Of a DNA stretch of 64,000 bases, positions 11,695 through 24,650 are shown piece after piece. Numbering within the stretch: position 1 is the first letter of the stretch; every line of letters begins with the position of its first letter. The notes under the pieces are model-generated. The model was not told the origin of the DNA. It did no database searches and saw only the letters and a program-made list of their open reading frames with translations. The stretch lies in the NCBI RefSeq assembly GCF_026230105.1, contig NC_079480.1, positions 12,194,488 to 12,258,487 on the forward strand, read 5' to 3'. The stretch comes from Diorhabda sublineata (Eukaryota > Arthropoda > Insecta > Coleoptera > Chrysomelidae). The translations under genes and the position numbers were made by a program.

Positions 11695-12996
11695 GCTTTT
11701 TAAACAAATTTTTTGGGCTTTTTGTTCGTAGAGATCTCTAATTTATGGTGGTGTAAAAAATATACATTGTAATTTTTTTCAGAATATCCAAAGAGAAATG
11801 AGAAAAATTCGAATCAGAGAAATTTTTTCAAATCATTATATAGAATTTCTAGCTATTTATTAAAATTTTACACTGTAATTACTTATTTTTATGAATATAA
11901 CATGAAATTTTGAGTTTTTCCATTGATAGTGTAAAAGTGTAAAATTTCAATAAATAGATAAAAATTTTAGATACGATTGAAAAAAATGTTCAGTTTCGAG
12001 AATCACATTTTTTGAGAAAACTCATTTTAGTAATTTATAATTCTTTAATATCTTAATTTCAGGTCTCTTCTGTTTTAAAATTAGTTTTTTTAATAATTTT
12101 TGAATAAAAGATGAAATTTGACGGTTCGACATTTTTTGAAGTCTTTATCAAAATATTTTGATGAAATAACGCCTACCAATCATAACATTGAACTTACATA
12201 TGGAACTGAAGCCAAACAGAATATGAAAAATTACGAAAATATCCTCCACAAAATTGCAAAACAGAAAAACCGAAGAATTTTTCTACTCAGATGCAAAAAA
12301 GATAAGTCAATACTTACATTTCTAAATTTAAAATTATACCATATAAAATTTACAAATAGTCGCCTGCAGCATGAATATAAAAACCACGTTTTATCTAAGT
12401 TTATTTTCCAAATCATACAACTATCTAATACGAAAATTAGAAAATGACTTAAAAAACATGACAATTAAAATAATTGAGGTAATTCCTGTTAAAATTTTAC
12501 TGAAATTTGAAGAAAAATATCGAGAAAGAACTGAATCACTTTTTAATAAATGGAAAAAGAAAAATATTAAGGAAATTGATAACCTAATATTAAAACAACC
12601 TATTGCTAAAAATACAAATGAAATAAAATCAAAATTCAACTGATACTGTCATACCAGATGAAGTGAAAGAATTTTTATCTTTAGGTCCCAATTTTGCGCA
12701 AAATATTTCTAGTAACAAAGAATTACCTGTGACAAATATCTTATGTAATATTGAATGCAACACCAATCATCTAAACAACGAAATTCAAAATAAAATAAGA
12801 ATATTTTGATAAACACTTAAACAAAATTCGAAACGTGAAATTTCATCTGTCTTTCAAAAACTATTAAAAAAACTAATTTTAAAACAGAAGGAACCTAAAA
12901 TCAAGAACATTTAGAAGCAGTAATTTATATTTTTTACACCATGAGAAAGTAGAGATTTCAGTGAACCAAAAGCCCACCGATTTTTTTGAAAAAGCC
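11695..12996 (+). mobile_element. Penelope-like retroelement fragment with inverted flanking arms
   Basis: The coding part, about 12118-12910, reads plus-strand in two shifted frames. It has a basic Lys/Glu-rich region with LKLYHIKFTNSRLQHEYKNH and IRKLENDLKN, then DTVIPDEVKEFLSLGPNFAQ and LCNIECNTNHL. This matches the N-terminal region that precedes the reverse transcriptase in Penelope-like elements (a conserved LSLGPxFA-type block). The RT and GIY-YIG domains are absent. The two edges are inverted copies of each other: 11695-11773 against 12921-12996, sharing TGGTGTAAAAAATAT and GGGCTTTTxGTTC. Inverted or tandem partial flanks are common in Penelope-like elements. The frameshift near 12430 and later stops make it a pseudogene. 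Confidence 0.6.
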
Positions 12997-13869
12997 AATA
13001 TTGTGACTGTAGTACGCATTTTTCATTTTCAATATTCCCCTTTTTTAATAGAGCTCCAAGGGACTAATGATTGATCTCTTGGGATTTATGTCAAAAAATA
13101 ATAATTTGCCCTTTGTAAAACGTGAGTCGATTGACATTTTTGTCAACATTGGCGTCTTTAATAGCTCATAATAGCATGTAGAGAAGTATAATACATCTAG
13201 TAGATAGATAGTCTAATTGTAAGTTAGAATACAAGTTACAAGACAAGTGGATATTCACTAACTTAGGCCCATGAAATTAATTATACAAAGTGAGTTTTAT
13301 GTATGGAACGTCCCAATTTTAATACCTGATTCTAGAACAATAAGTCCAATATATTTATCAATAAAAACCAATTTACCAAGATGATCAGTGTAAAACGAGG
13401 AATAGGAAAAGGAATCCTTCACATGAATTTCCAAAATAAATAGTATAAACTTATCACACAGGGGGTTTACAAATCACCACAAGGAATTGTGCTACAGTAT
13501 TTGAGATTGCTACTAAAGATTCATCATTGCTAGGTTATTTATCAAGCATCTCACTAAAGATATTTAGAAATAAATATGATATCAATCAATTATGATGGTC
13601 AGTCAAAAGTACTGAGCTATTATGCTATCGACTCAGAGCTAGCTTGAAAACGCCGAAGAAAAGAGGAAAAATAATTTTTAATCTAACCGTAGAAGAATTT
13701 GAAACTGGATCCAAAAAGTAGGTATTTGAATATCAATAAAACCTTGATACACCTTCTCACACGGTACTACTGCTTCAGGTAGCATCTGCGGAGATTAGTT
13801 CTTGCAGAAATTGACGAGTGTAGTTTCCGTGTCAAAAAGGAAGAAACTGCAAATGTCTAATCACAAATT
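12997..13869. other. Non-coding stretch
   Basis: No gene or paired repeat was recognised before the hAT MITE. Confidence 0.5.
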
Positions 13870-13877
13870 GGCTTGTC

Positions 13878-14100
13878 CAGGGCCGGATTAAGCTACGGGC
13901 TTGGGGGGGCGGCTATAGCCCCGGGCCCCAGGTCCAAGAGGGCCCCATCATTTGGAAATAATTCTGTATTTTTTGATGTGTTGATACCACAAATCTAACG
14001 TATTGATATTATTTTGTGAATTTTTCCGGGTTTTCGAATTCCTTAAGGGGGCCCCGTCATTATTTTAGCCCCGGGCCTTATAAATCTTAATCCGGCCCTG
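13878..14100. mobile_element. hAT-type MITE with perfect 8-bp target duplication
   Basis: A 223-bp non-coding element with inverted ends CAGGGCCGGATTAAG and CTTAATCCGGCCCTG. It is flanked by identical 8-bp direct repeats GGCTTGTC at 13870-13877 and 14101-14108. The 8-bp duplication and CAGGG terminus are hallmarks of hAT transposition. The interior has subterminal GGCCCC/GGGGCC and CCCCGGGCC blocks that can fold back. The intact duplication suggests a fairly recent insertion. Confidence 0.92.
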
Positions 14101-14108
14101 GGCTTGTC

Positions 14109-15145
14109 TTTATAAGCCAGACAAAGATCCTGGAGGAGCAAATATTAAATTTTTGAAAGCTTGTACAGATTCTGGATTTTAATAAAATCCTATAACTGAA
14201 AGGTGTAGTTGTGAGAAATAGATTATATAAAGGGGTAATAAACTTTGAAGTTGCAATCCAATTTCATTTCTCAATCCACATATGTTTGTTTCTATAGATA
14301 TCATCAACAACTGACTTCTATTCTGTATATAGACACACTGTATAAAGAACTATGCAAATATGAATAGTAAACTACTACATATTAAAAATTATTCATAGAT
14401 AGGAGTAATTGTAAAGTATTTTAATGTAATGAAAAAGTGATTTTAGTGTTTCATATTTTGATTTTTTGTTTATTTGATCAGTAGTTCTAGAGGTGTGTCA
14501 ATAATGTATGAATTATATTAATTTATAACAAATATGAAATGAATTTTAATCTAATCGATATCTAATTCAATTGAATTCGAAACCCCTGCATCATTTGTAT
14601 AATAGATATTTTACACATTCTATCAATTTACAAAACTACTAGCTAGAAACTAATAATATAAATGCTAATCAGACTTTTCATGGATTTTATCAAAGCGCAC
14701 TTTCCATCTGTCTTTCACACTGTTTAGCGACCACTAGGAGTTTTTCTGCTTCTTTTTCGGTTCTCTTCGCCTATCTCCGCTATCGTTGTTCATCAAAAGC
14801 TTGAGGTCCTTATAGTCCAACTGCAAATACCATCGAATAACTGTCAATCGGCCCAAGTGCGTCGATAAACCAGCGGCCAGTAATTTAACGTAAGTCTGCG
14901 GGTGTCAATTCTGATGTAATTCAGAGTTTTGGTTAAGGAAAATATGAGGACGCTCTAATTTAATAAGCGCATTTAGTGAAAAGGCCATTTTATTTCTCGT
15001 TTTCTAGTAATATACTAGGCACTATGTTCGTTACTATTAATACAATAATAAGGAATTTTTTCGGTAAAATAACGGTAAGTTCGCATCCAAACACATCACA
15101 CAATAAGACGTGTGACTAACTAAGAAAAACACATTTTTTTGCTTT
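14109..15145. other. Non-coding stretch
   Basis: AT-rich sequence with a slightly GC-richer patch about 14690-14900 whose minus strand is rich in basic codons. I could not assign it to a family. Confidence 0.4.
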
Positions 15146-15149
15146 TAGA

Positions 15150-15851
15150 CGGATTTGTCTTATGCCTTAAAATAGGGTTCAGTTTCAGCAATTGCTTCTT
15201 CATTTGTGCTGAATTTCTCACCAGCGAGCATTTTTTTGAGATCAGCGAATAGCCAGTAGTCACTAGGGACAAGATCTGGATGAGGTAGCAATTCGAAATG
15301 TAATTCGTTCAATTTAACCATCGTTGTCATCGACTTGTGAATGCTTTGTCTTGGTAAAACAGTGGTTTTTTCTTCGACATATGAGGCCGTTTTTCATTGA
15401 TTTTTGCATTCAAACGATTCAGCAACTCCAGCAGTATTGATTGTGTCTCCCTTTTGGAGATAATCGAGGTACAATATTCCATGCGCATCCCAACATGGCA
15501 AACACTGCTCTAAATCATAAACACGTTTTTGATCGTGATTGAGTAAACTTTGAAAAAGATTTCTCATGGTCAAATATTCGTGCATAATTGTAAACCCGCT
15601 GTCTTCTAATATCTTTACAGCATCAGCAATATCAATTTACGATTAGATTTAAGCAATTTTTGGACTTTTTTGATGTTTTCTGGAGTAACCACCTCAATTG
15701 GACGACCAGAACCTTCACCATCGTAGGTTTCTATACAAATACGTTTAAATACAGCAAACCAATAACAACTGGAGTCCAAAGTAACACTTTTGAAGCCATC
15801 GCTGAGCTTGTACAGTATTTTTTTATCAAGAAGCAATATTAAATTTAACAC
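15150..15851 (-). pseudogene. mariner transposase, second lineage, decayed
   Basis: Minus-strand blocks run in transposase order from high to low coordinate: a WFAVFKRICIETYDGEGSGR segment and EVVTPENIKKVQKLL (HTH linker) about 15615-15800; then MHEYLTMRNLFQSLL and DLEQCLPCWDAHGILYLDYL with QKGDTIN about 15440-15585; then degraded catalytic sequence to about 15150. The WDAHGILxxDYLxKGxTIN motif marks a mariner lineage different from the copies at 9.5, 45.4 and 57.1 kb. Stops and frameshifts occur throughout, and the HDN and SPDLAPSD catalytic blocks are unreadable. Confidence 0.8.
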
Positions 15852-16288
15852 ATAATTGTTTTGAAAATAATAAAAGTAGCTTAACTTAAATTGATGTCAC
15901 TTTCCTCTAACTGATCGTCATATGGATGTGACAATGGCAGCGCCATCTGTGTGTCAGCCACACGACTGATTGAGTGATGTAATTTATCCCAACTAATGAT
16001 GCGCACTAAATGAGAATATTTTTACAAATAAGCTGTATCCTTTTTTGTTTGAACAGTGTTCACAAATTATTTTTTGATTATATAGGATCTGAAATAAAAC
16101 TATCAGTTTATATAATTTGAGATACACAGTGTCCAAAGGAAAAATATTCAATATAAATAACGGTAATGTTGAAATTTTTCTACAAAAGTGGTGAAATGAG
16201 TGACCTTGAATTGAAGAAGTACACATTTTACCATAAAAATCGTATTATAAAATTTAAATCACAAAATTAACATCAATTGTGTAGAGAA
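15852..16288. other. Non-coding stretch
   Basis: This may include the 5' end of the neighbouring mariner relic, but no terminus could be paired. Confidence 0.4.
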
Positions 16289-16292
16289 TTAA

Positions 16293-17498
16293 TACTGAGA
16301 ACCGATTTGTATGTGATTTTGGAATTAGGCTGATCTTACCCTTAACTTCAAAAGTGAAAATTTGATCGGGACTTCCTGAGAGTGGTTGCCAGATTTTCTC
16401 GGTGGTGAGTAATTTTTTTTAAATAACCTCGGATATCGATAGAAGGTCTAATTTTGAGAAAAACATCTTCTATAAAGTTTTTCAAAAAACCCAATACTTC
16501 TCAAGTTATTGGTTATTGAAAATTCGGATTTTTTTGACGTTTTTCATCGGTTTTTTTGCAAAGATCTCCAAAATATGCATATGCATTTTAACGGGAATTT
16601 TATACCGAAAAAATTGTAGCAGGTAAGTAACTACACAAATCGATTGTTTAAAAAGTGTTCTAAGTGCAATATTAAGCGAGATATTAAATATCAAAGCCGT
16701 TTTTATTTTGTCTGTATGATATAGATGAAAAAAGTTGTAGTTCTTTTAATTACCTTTAAAATGGTTTTTTATGTTAAGTTGTGATAGCATCAAAATTGAA
16801 GTAGTTATGGTCCAAAAACTAATCGTATTTTTTTCTACTTAGTAAACTGAAAATTTCGGAGCGTAAATATTTGGAGAAACGTGAAGGTACACAGTAATAG
16901 AGACCCAAAACTATTGTCTTATGTATATATATATACATATTATGGTACATATATTTTAGAAACGTAGGCATAAAGGGTTGAAAAGCTTGAGAATATGATA
17001 ATTATTTTCGAGAATGTGGAATAAATTTTTTTAACAATTTTTTATCAAAGGGTTGTTTTTAAGGGTCGAAAGTGGGTTAAAAATTCGATAATTAAGGTAG
17101 AGAACATAAAATATTATTTACTTTACATTTAAATCTTTTTATGTCACACCAAAGTAATTTTTTGTGATTTTTTCAATTCAGGGGTTGTTTGTGTTGTAAG
17201 GTTTTCAAGGGGTTGAAAATGATTTTATTATGAGGTAATTGTGTTAGAGAACACTTTACAACTTCACCCCTTAATATTAAACTTAAAATTAAAAATATAA
17301 AATGGCTTTATGTCAATTTTTCCATTAAGGGGTTGTTTACACTCCTCAATAAAAATAGACATAGCTCAGTTCATTTTCACTTTTAAAGTTAAGGGTGAGA
17401 TGAGCCTAATTCCAAAATTTCATGCAAATCGCTTCACAGTAAAAAAATTCGGAGATAAAACCCTATTTTTCGCTTTAATGACTGCACCATAAGCAGTA
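16293..17498. mobile_element. TTAA-bounded inverted-repeat element, 1.2 kb, non-coding
   Basis: TTAA at 16289-16292 and 17499-17502 bracket ends TACTG and CAGTA. Inside the ends a longer inverted match of about 65 bp pairs 16302-16365 with about 17370-17440; both arms read GGAATTAGGCT then ACCCTTAACTT and AAAAGTGAAAAT. The left arm lacks about 60 bp present on the right. The interior has degenerate direct repeats built on GGGGTTGTTT and AAGGGGTTGAAAA at about 16975, 17050, 17180 and 17325. No protein is encoded. It is probably a non-autonomous, partly foldback DNA element using a TTAA target. Confidence 0.72.
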
Positions 17499-17502
17499 TT
17501 AA

Positions 17503-18730
17503 TTATTATAATCGTTAGTTTAGCATTTTCGTAGAATATTCATCAAGGTATTAGATATCGCAAATTGTATTTGTTCATTTCCAGTAACGTTTATCTTTCT
17601 CGGGGGATTTAAATTCGGCCAAATTAACTACATGACTACGGTTTAACAAAGGTAGTAAATTCGACCAAAAAATTCTTGTATATAGCACTCTGAAATCTGG
17701 CTGAGTTTAGATGGACGAATATTGAATTCTAAATTTCTTTGGCCGAATTTCCTTCACCAAAAGGTCGTCTACCTGCTATCTGGCCGATTTAACTTCTGCC
17801 TGTCTTTTTTATTTATGAATTTAACAAAGGTTTGATTTTGGGGGCCTATTTTTAGATGATGGGGACTTGATTCTAGAGGGGAAATACGTACATGAAGAAA
17901 AAAGTCGAAAATAACCGTTTTATTATTTAATTTTCCTTTACATTCGAATTGGAAGCTCCCACTTTGTCAAACAAATCAAGTAACAAATCCATTTTCTGAT
18001 TAGGTGAAAATAAGTTAGGTTAGGTTTACTTGAAGTTAGGTTAAGTTAACTTAATTGGTTGATAACTTAGGTAAAGATATGAAATGCTATATATCTTCAT
18101 CCTTAAGGGCAACTGATGTTTCGTATAAGTCATAAATCCAGTTTGAAAAGCCGAGCCGGAAGTCAATCAATCCAATTATTGGTCAAACTGACTCCAGCAC
18201 CTCGATAAATGTTTTTTTGCGACAATTAAAATGCTAAATTAGCGTGTTTTTATTATGATTCTAAACCGGGTAAATGCGGGAGTATTTCCAGGTATCAAAA
18301 AATCGTTTACAACACTTATCTCTCAACCTCTACTATTGAAATTTTTAAAGGGGTAACAATGTAGAGTAGAGTTGACTTGAAGGTCCATGTATTTCACCAC
18401 TTCTCATTATGACACGGTGGTTATATGTTGGTTAACCCAGAACATGCTTTGCCGTAATAAAAAAATGTTACTCACCTGAGTACTGAGTACCCTATCTCGT
18501 ATATAAAAAGGATAAATTAAACTGATGGTAGATTATTGTGTGATAAATCATTACAATTTTTGTTCTAAATTTTGAAATAGAGGCATGAAAGGCACATAAA
18601 ACTAGACAAATTATTACAAATCCTTAAGAGAAACTTTAATCTACTTGTTTAAAACATTGAGTTAACTAATCCGCTATAATAGCAGAGTCTCAAAAACCTT
18701 CAAAATAAAAAAAGACAAATAGACCAAATC
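17503..18730. other. Non-coding stretch with a TTAGG-like patch
   Basis: There is no coding signal. At 18012-18055 a short degenerate run contains GTTAGGTTAGG and further AGTTAGGTTAAG, resembling the insect telomere unit TTAGG. It is too short to call an interstitial telomere with confidence. Confidence 0.4.
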
Positions 18731-19125
18731 ATATCATATCACGGATATATGAGCAAGAATAACCAAAGCGGGAATTAGTTTTATAAAATTAAAAAAAATT
18801 CTTCGTAGCCATGATATCAACAAAAAGAAGAAAAGGAAGCTAGTCGTAAAAGGACAGGCAGTAAACACCCCCACGTCGGAAGGCGAGACAGCACTGAAGG
18901 AAAACGGATTAAAGGTAAAACAAGTATGGCAATTAATAAGCAAAAAACCCCGACAACACCCGAAAATTACTACTGATATACATCCTAGTAATAGAGCCTG
19001 CAGAGGAACAATCTTACAAGAAGCCACACAAAAATAAGTGTGGTAGAGCAGAAAAGGCACGACGGACAAAGATACAGATGCCAAAGTTTTCATCACGGCC
19101 AAAGCACGTGCACTGCGTAAGATGT

Positions 19126-19685
19126 GTCGTCGTCGCCTTCAGATGGACCTCGTCAATAGGAGATAACCCTCTTCTTTATGCCAAAATGGGTGCAAACATC
19201 TTGGGGTGATGAGCAAAGCCTTCAATCTAACAAAAGAGTCATCTGGTGTCGGAGGTCTTCCAAGATCTCAATTCGAGAAGTTTCTTATTTGACGAAGTGA
19301 ACCAGATCGCCGGAAGAATCTTCTAGGATTGCAGTCTGGTGTACCTTTCTTTCGTAGGGTTAGAACCCTCCGGCAAGCTCAGTGGTCTGAGTGTGGTGTT
19401 CTCCTCCTTCGGGAGATGGTTGATGTCCCATTAGTTAGGTGCCACGTCGTCGTCGTCCTCACGAGGGCCTCTTCAATAGGAGATGACCCTCTTCTTCGTA
19501 CTAAAATGGGTGCAAACCTATTGGGGTGATGAGCAAGATCACTTGCTCTTGCCTCCATTCTAACTAAAGAGTCATCTGGTTTCGGAGGTCTTCCAGCAAC
19601 GACGTCTGACTTTTAACGAGCTCATTTCGAGAAGTTTCTTGTTCGACGAAGTGAACCAGACCGCCGTAGGATCGATTCGATCACG
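19126..19685 (+). repeat. Direct duplication, about 320-bp offset
   Basis: Copies start at 19126 and 19446 with GTCGTCGTCG. Both read CAATAGGAGAT, ACCCTCTTCTT, AAAATGGGTGCAAAC, TTGGGGTGATGAGCAA, AGAGTCATCTGGT, GGAGGTCTTCCA, TTCGAGAAGTTTCTT and GACGAAGTGAACCAGA in the same order. The second copy has two short insertions. Divergence is moderate, so the duplication is not recent. Confidence 0.85.
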
Positions 19686-20032
19686 TATTTATGCTATTTC
19701 GCCTCACTGGCTTCTTGACCGATCCGTCCAATGGCACGACAGATGCGCGGAACAGAAAAGCCACAAAGAACTGCGGAAGATAGCACCTGGTCAACTGTAG
19801 AGGGTGCTCAAAAAACCCAAAGAAGACGGAAAACAAACCGGCCACAAGCACCACTAAAAAAATGAGCAGTCATGCACTAGCTGCTAAGAAAACGCCAACA
19901 CACAAGAGGACACCTTACGACACGGAAACTCCTCATTTCATGAGCAAGTGCCGAGTTATACATCGGCGAAGGACCACTCAGATAAAATATTTTCTTGCCG
20001 AAGAAGGTTGGAAAGGGTTTACCCGAGGTATC

Positions 20033-21310
<1,278 letters not shown>

Positions 21311-21400
21311 GCGTCCAGACCAAGAAGACAGTGTATAATGCTAACTCTTAATAAAAAGATAAGACATCCCAGAATCTGCCATAGAACTCAGGGGAGCGGA

Positions 21401-22264
21401 AGTGAAACAGTGAAGTTTCCTGCACAGATAACTGTACAGTTTTTGTCAATATTGACAACTGTGCAGAAAACGATATCGAAAACATAAAAAAACTAGTGAT
21501 ACAGTCACAATAGTAGGTAAATTGTTAAAAAATAGTTAGAAAGTACAATTTTCATACTGAAATATTTGAGAGACACATATAAAACAAAATACACAAGAAA
21601 TAGTAGATGTAAGAGCAGAGGAAACAACCGTAAAGACAAGTAATATATATTTTAAGTCAATTCATTTTTTTAAGTCTAGTCACTACTTCAAAAGATTGAA
21701 AGGCTTTGCTTTTTATTAGGAAAACAATTAGTATTTTACAAAAATATTACCTGAAAATAACAGAAGTCTAGTACGAACTTATTCTAGTATTAGTATTATC
21801 ACCAACAAATTTTGAAGAGCATGATGTAATGCAAGCATGTAAACCCTCATTTCACCAAATGTTTTGTCCACACCTGTACTTGTATTATTACTATTGTTAA
21901 TACCACATTATTCCATTTGACACCCGCAGACCTATATTATTAGCTACCGTTAAAATAAATAGCAAGTATATTGAATCATTATTATCTATTGAAAGGCTAA
22001 TTTAGCTCATAATATTATTTTTTCTTACTCACTTTTCTATACTTTCTATACTATATTTGTATTTATATCGTTTTCAAATTTCAATTTACTGTTTTCTAAA
22101 AGAAGAATAACACAAACCTTTTTTAATGAAAATACCTTATTCTTATGATTTTTTGTGCTGAAAGTAAACTATATACTTTAAATGTTGTATCGTCTACATC
22201 TTCTTTACATTCTATAGTTAGATTTACGAAAGTTAGCTATTTTAGAATTCAAAATTGAGACCTG
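21401..22264. other. Non-coding stretch
   Basis: AT-rich sequence between the AC-bearing repeat and the next repeat cluster; no gene or paired repeat was seen. Confidence 0.5.
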
Positions 22265-22267
22265 AAT

Positions 22268-22570
22268 TATCTCACCACTCCTGATGATCAGTTTAATCTA
22301 ATCATATAGTTAAGTGATACAAAGTGTCCTTTACTTCACCATTAACGTATCGTCTGTGATTATATAATTTTTGTTTTTTATTAATGTGACTATGACAGAC
22401 CTTGTCTACCAGAATTTATAGTTTTTTTAGTATACGATAAGATGTGCTAGCCAGGTTTTACACTGACCACTCCTGACTGACCAACTTCATAGTTAAGTAA
22501 TTCCAAGTGTCCCTTGGACACTTCTATTTTATATTGATGTGACTCTAAAGACCATAAATATCCATAACAC
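22268..22570 (+). repeat. Two direct copies of a dispersed repeat, family member of 25.1 and 26.4 kb
   Basis: Two units, 22275-22405 and 22467-22552, share CCACTCCTGA, ATAGTTAAGTxAT, CAAGTGTCC or CAAAGTGTCC, and a TATTxATGTGACT tail. The first also has CATTAACGTATCG. Reverse-strand relatives lie at 24605-24650, 25105-25258 and 26330-26440. No coding capacity is visible. Confidence 0.8.
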
Positions 22571-23411
22571 GGATACTGGGTCCTTAATAGACGTTCGTCG
22601 AGTACGCTAATCGGATTATTGAAAGCAAGTTTAATTAATTATTTTTTTGCTTCATAAATAATTTTAGCAAAGTTTTGAATTTGGTTATTTAACTACTGAG
22701 AACTGATTATCTTGATTGATGATTAGCGCAATATTTTGTGAGGTGAGGTGCATGGGGCTCTCGTATCTATTTGATGCAGTTCTCGACTTAGTCAAGCTGC
22801 ACTCGATTTGGCAGCGGTGCCTTCGACTTGGCAATGCTGTTCTAAGCTCAGTAATACCGCACACGTAATATTTCTCATGGAATGCTTTAGCTATATGATT
22901 ATACACTCAATTGTGGGCAAGTTAATTGCTTATGTAGTGATTAAGATTATTGGATATGTTGTTTAAGAAACTTAAATACGAAACGAAGAAGACAATGGGA
23001 ACCTTACTGCAAAAGGGAAGAATTTGTTTTTGTAGACATTAACACAAAGTCGATTGTCAAATAACCTTGTCACAGTACAAGGTCAGTACTATAAAGTAGC
23101 GTTATGGAATTAACCATAACTGTTGAAGATCAAGAAAAGCCAAATGAAATCCTTAAAGAAAATTTTTACAATAGTAGTGGATTTGGTAACTGAAGCTAGA
23201 TTCGTATTTGCTTTCAACAAAATAGAAGAAAACAAAACCTTATAAAGAAAGTGAGTTTACGGAAACGAATACTTCCCAAGTTGTGTTTTCAAATCCCGAA
23301 AATAAAATACTACAAAAATTTGTTATACCTGTTAGTCGAAATACAATTGGATTGAGTATATCTGTTTTTAGTGACAATATTTTGAATAACTTTCAACTCT
23401 ACAGTCATGAG

Positions 23412-24425
23412 TCTAGCTTGGCATGTGTAACAGCAATTTTACAGATGCCAGTTTTGAGTTATCTGCAGCCGAGGAACCATGTACTATATACACTACTAGC
23501 AGACCCGGCCACGCGTTGCTGTGGCTGAGTAATTTGATTTGAAATAATTCTAATGACAATACAATTGCTCTCTCTTCTGCTTGTTCAATGAAATTATACT
23601 GGCATCGTTCTTTACAATTGCCCATAAAATAGATCTGAAGAAATTTTGGATCTTCATTTGGCATTGGCATCAATGATCCAATTCTATGATATACCTGGCC
23701 GTGAATTTTGAATTTTGTCTCAAAATTACGACCATCAGATGACAAATTACAAACTTTGGATGCCTCAAACGACGTCATTTGGAAGCAAGATTAAAATTTT
23801 CGTGTCTTACGCAAAAATAATTTTGATTCATTTGAAATTCCAGAAAGAAAAGATTTCGAAGGTTCAGGTAGTGAAGGAAATGGTGACAATACAACTATTC
23901 CTAATGCGCAACACATGCCGGGTGCTTCATTGCGAAATTTTAACGGTTGCCAATAATTGCATATTTTATCCATCGCACCAATAGCAACTTTGGAATTAGA
24001 CGAGTAATTGATCTCTGGTTCATAATTAAATGCAAGACGAACAAATGATCCACGTGTTACTGCACGGTTGGTTCGATGATTTTCTCGGTTTTGTTCTCTA
24101 TATGAATCTGTTTTGTTGACGTGCCACCCTGGTTCTCAATGCATTTTCTTGTCGTCGATTATCACGCTGTTCTCGTGCACGAACTTCAGCTGGGCGAATT
24201 CTTTGAGCTGCATTTCTTTCTGCTCTCTGTTCGACATATTCATGAGCTCTTTCAGCACGTGCACATCGAGTCTTCTTGCTACGGGCATAAGCATACAAAA
24301 TTTGATGAAATAAAAGGAAATTATGAAAGATAATCAAAATTTTATGAGGACTGTATATAAACAACAAAGTTAAAAAGATATTAGCGAAACTCTTCAGCAA
24401 ATATAATAATATCACCACAAATTTA
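23412..24425 (-). pseudogene. Helitron Rep/helicase protein fragment with the element's 3' end
   Basis: The minus strand encodes pieces of a Helitron N-terminal protein. First, at 24098-24330, is a basic Arg/Ala/Glu repeat (RAEVRAREQRD-like and RRQENALRTR). Next, about 23791-23973, is PLKFRNEAPGMCCALG, a Cys-containing segment. Then, within 23560-23778, come KFKIHGQVYHRIGSL and PKFLQIYFMG, the Helitron-like N-terminal domain. The helicase and the Rep catalytic HUH region are absent. The sequence then joins a Helitron-type 3' terminus: a GCCAC/GTGGC hairpin, 12 bases, and CTAG at 23496-23499 followed by T. This is an internally deleted Helitron. The 5' TC end was not placed with confidence. 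Confidence 0.8.
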
Positions 24426-24604
24426 CTTAGATTTGAACCTTGAGTAGGCCTTGTAGAGTGTATATAGAGGACGTTTTAGAATCGACGCTGAGATTTTATT
24501 GAATTCTTTGAATTGAGTGGGAAGTCGATAATAAATTTGATTTCTTCAAAAATTACAAATAAATAAATCAGAAGTGACTACTGTGCCACATTAATATGCT
24601 AAAA

Positions 24605-24650
24605 AAAAATAGGTAATCCGAGGCGATACGTTAATGGAGGGATACTTAAT
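24605..24650 (-). repeat. Partial copy of the 22/26-kb dispersed repeat
   Basis: Plus-strand sequence GGTAATCCGAGGCGATACG then TTAATGGAGGG matches 26378-26410 almost base for base. The match fades on both sides. Confidence 0.75.

Noticed and set aside
12231..12639. Minus-strand frames of 72-77 codons
   Set aside because: Shadows of the Lys/Glu-rich Penelope-like coding on the plus strand.
15660..15842. 60-codon plus-strand frame
   Set aside because: Shadow of the minus-strand mariner relic.
18012..18055. TTAGG-like repeats as an interstitial telomere
   Set aside because: Only three or four imperfect units; such runs are frequent by chance in this composition.
18734..19102. 122-codon minus-strand frame, hydrophobic
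   Set aside because: It is the shadow of the basic plus-strand frame; Lys codons read backwards give Phe/Leu, so it mimics a membrane protein.
23283..23528. 81-codon plus-strand frame as a gene
   Set aside because: It runs into the Helitron terminus on the opposite strand, has no family resemblance and no splice context.
24440..24475. Helitron 5' end (reverse complement TCCTCTATATACACTC)
   Set aside because: It starts with TC and is at a plausible place, but the preceding base is not A and no second copy was available to confirm it.
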